Source: JABIAL01 sp964645825
GTDB taxonomy: Bacteria > Patescibacteriota > Patescibacteriia > UBA1558 > GWA2-36-10
NCBI GenBank assembly: GCA_964645825.1
Contig: CAZXZY010000041.1
Coordinates: forward strand, 1 to 5,484
DNA: 5,484 bases
Reading direction: 5' to 3'
The notes under the pieces were generated by a model, which did not search any database, was not told where the DNA came from, and worked only from the letters and a program-made list of their open reading frames with translations. Below are positions 5,193 to 5,484 of this stretch, piece by piece (positions within the stretch are counted from its first letter, which is position 1; every line of letters begins with the position of its first letter). Position numbers and translations under genes: made by a program.

Positions 5193-5484
5193 ATGAAAAA
5201 TTACATTAAAGAAACAATTGATCTTCAGCCGGGTGCCGAAGTTGATTTAAAAGGCTGGGTGCATGTTTATCGTCGGATGGGTAAAATGGGCTTTATAGAG
5301 CTTAGAGATTCTACTGGAATTATCCAAGTTGTTTGTGTGCCAGATGAAATGAGCAAAGGCGCAGATATTTTGGATGATGTGCGTCCAGAATTTGTTGTGT
5401 CCATCAAAGGTGTGATTCAAGAACGCGGTGCAAAACAACAACGCGAAGATCAATTAACTGGCAAAATAGAAATTTTAGCTAAAG
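5193..5484 (+). CDS. aspS: Aspartyl-tRNA synthetase, N-terminal part (cut by window end)
   Basis: The first 97 codons of a class IIb aminoacyl-tRNA synthetase, open to the end of the window. The visible part is the N-terminal OB-fold anticodon-binding domain: LKGWVHVYRRMGKMGFIELR (19-38), then DSTGIIQVV (39-47), a 'FVVSIKGVIQERG' strand (67-79) and LTGKIEILAK (88-97). The GWVH, LRD-x-TGIIQVV and TGKIEILA pattern is that of AspRS. LysRS shares the fold and the 'RxMGK' stretch but not the TGxIE ending, so aspS is the better call; the catalytic motifs that would settle it lie beyond the window. The ATG at 5193 has no Shine-Dalgarno and follows tRNA-Thr by 16 bases. It is probably cotranscribed with asnS and tRNA-Thr. 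Confidence 0.8.
   Translation, partial: MKNYIKETIDLQPGAEVDLKGWVHVYRRMGKMGFIELRDSTGIIQVVCVPDEMSKGADILDDVRPEFVVSIKGVIQERGAKQQREDQLTGKIEILAK

Noticed and set aside
5247..5453. 68-residue reverse-strand ORF
   Set aside because: It lies wholly antisense within the OB-fold coding part of aspS.
1..5484. CRISPR array, insertion sequence, attachment site or replication origin
   Set aside because: No regularly spaced direct repeats, transposase-like reading frame, terminal inverted repeats or DnaA-box cluster were seen.

Overview
This is an AT-rich, compact bacterial window with every recognised gene on the + strand. Short intergenic spaces, intrinsic terminators followed directly by TTGACA-type promoters, A/T-rich start regions mostly lacking a Shine-Dalgarno, and large glycine-linker surface proteins suggest a Patescibacteria (CPR/Parcubacteria-like) genome. 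That assignment is an inference from style, not from a marker gene. All stops in the main genes are TAA and glycine is encoded by ordinary GGN codons, so there is no sign of code reassignment.

Left part (1-2800): the 3' end of a surface-type protein (1-237) and its terminator, then an 807-residue paralogue (342-2765) with its own promoter and terminator. The large protein has an N-terminal membrane/signal segment, a Pro-rich and acidic stalk, a Gly-rich linker, four tandem cadherin-like beta-sandwich repeats each carrying one extra Cys pair, and a GGGGS plus Lys/Glu/Val/Pro tail. The upstream fragment shares that tail.

Middle (2800-3445): a single-gene unit for an unrecognised 175-residue protein with an SH3/KOW-like N-terminal half and a Cys/His-rich, probably zinc-binding C-terminal half, followed by a terminator.

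Right part (3447-5484): a translation-gene unit in the order promoter, 20-codon leader ORF with seven Asn codons, terminator with a competing antiterminator strand, tRNA-Asn(GTT), asnS, tRNA-Thr(CGT), aspS (cut by the window end). An Asn-rich leader peptide ending exactly on a strand that competes with a terminator, directly upstream of tRNA-Asn and asparaginyl-tRNA synthetase, fits classic ribosome-mediated transcription attenuation. When charged tRNA-Asn is scarce the ribosome would stall on the Asn run, the antiterminator would form, and both the tRNA and its synthetase would be made. This is the most interesting element of the window. It is predicted from sequence only.
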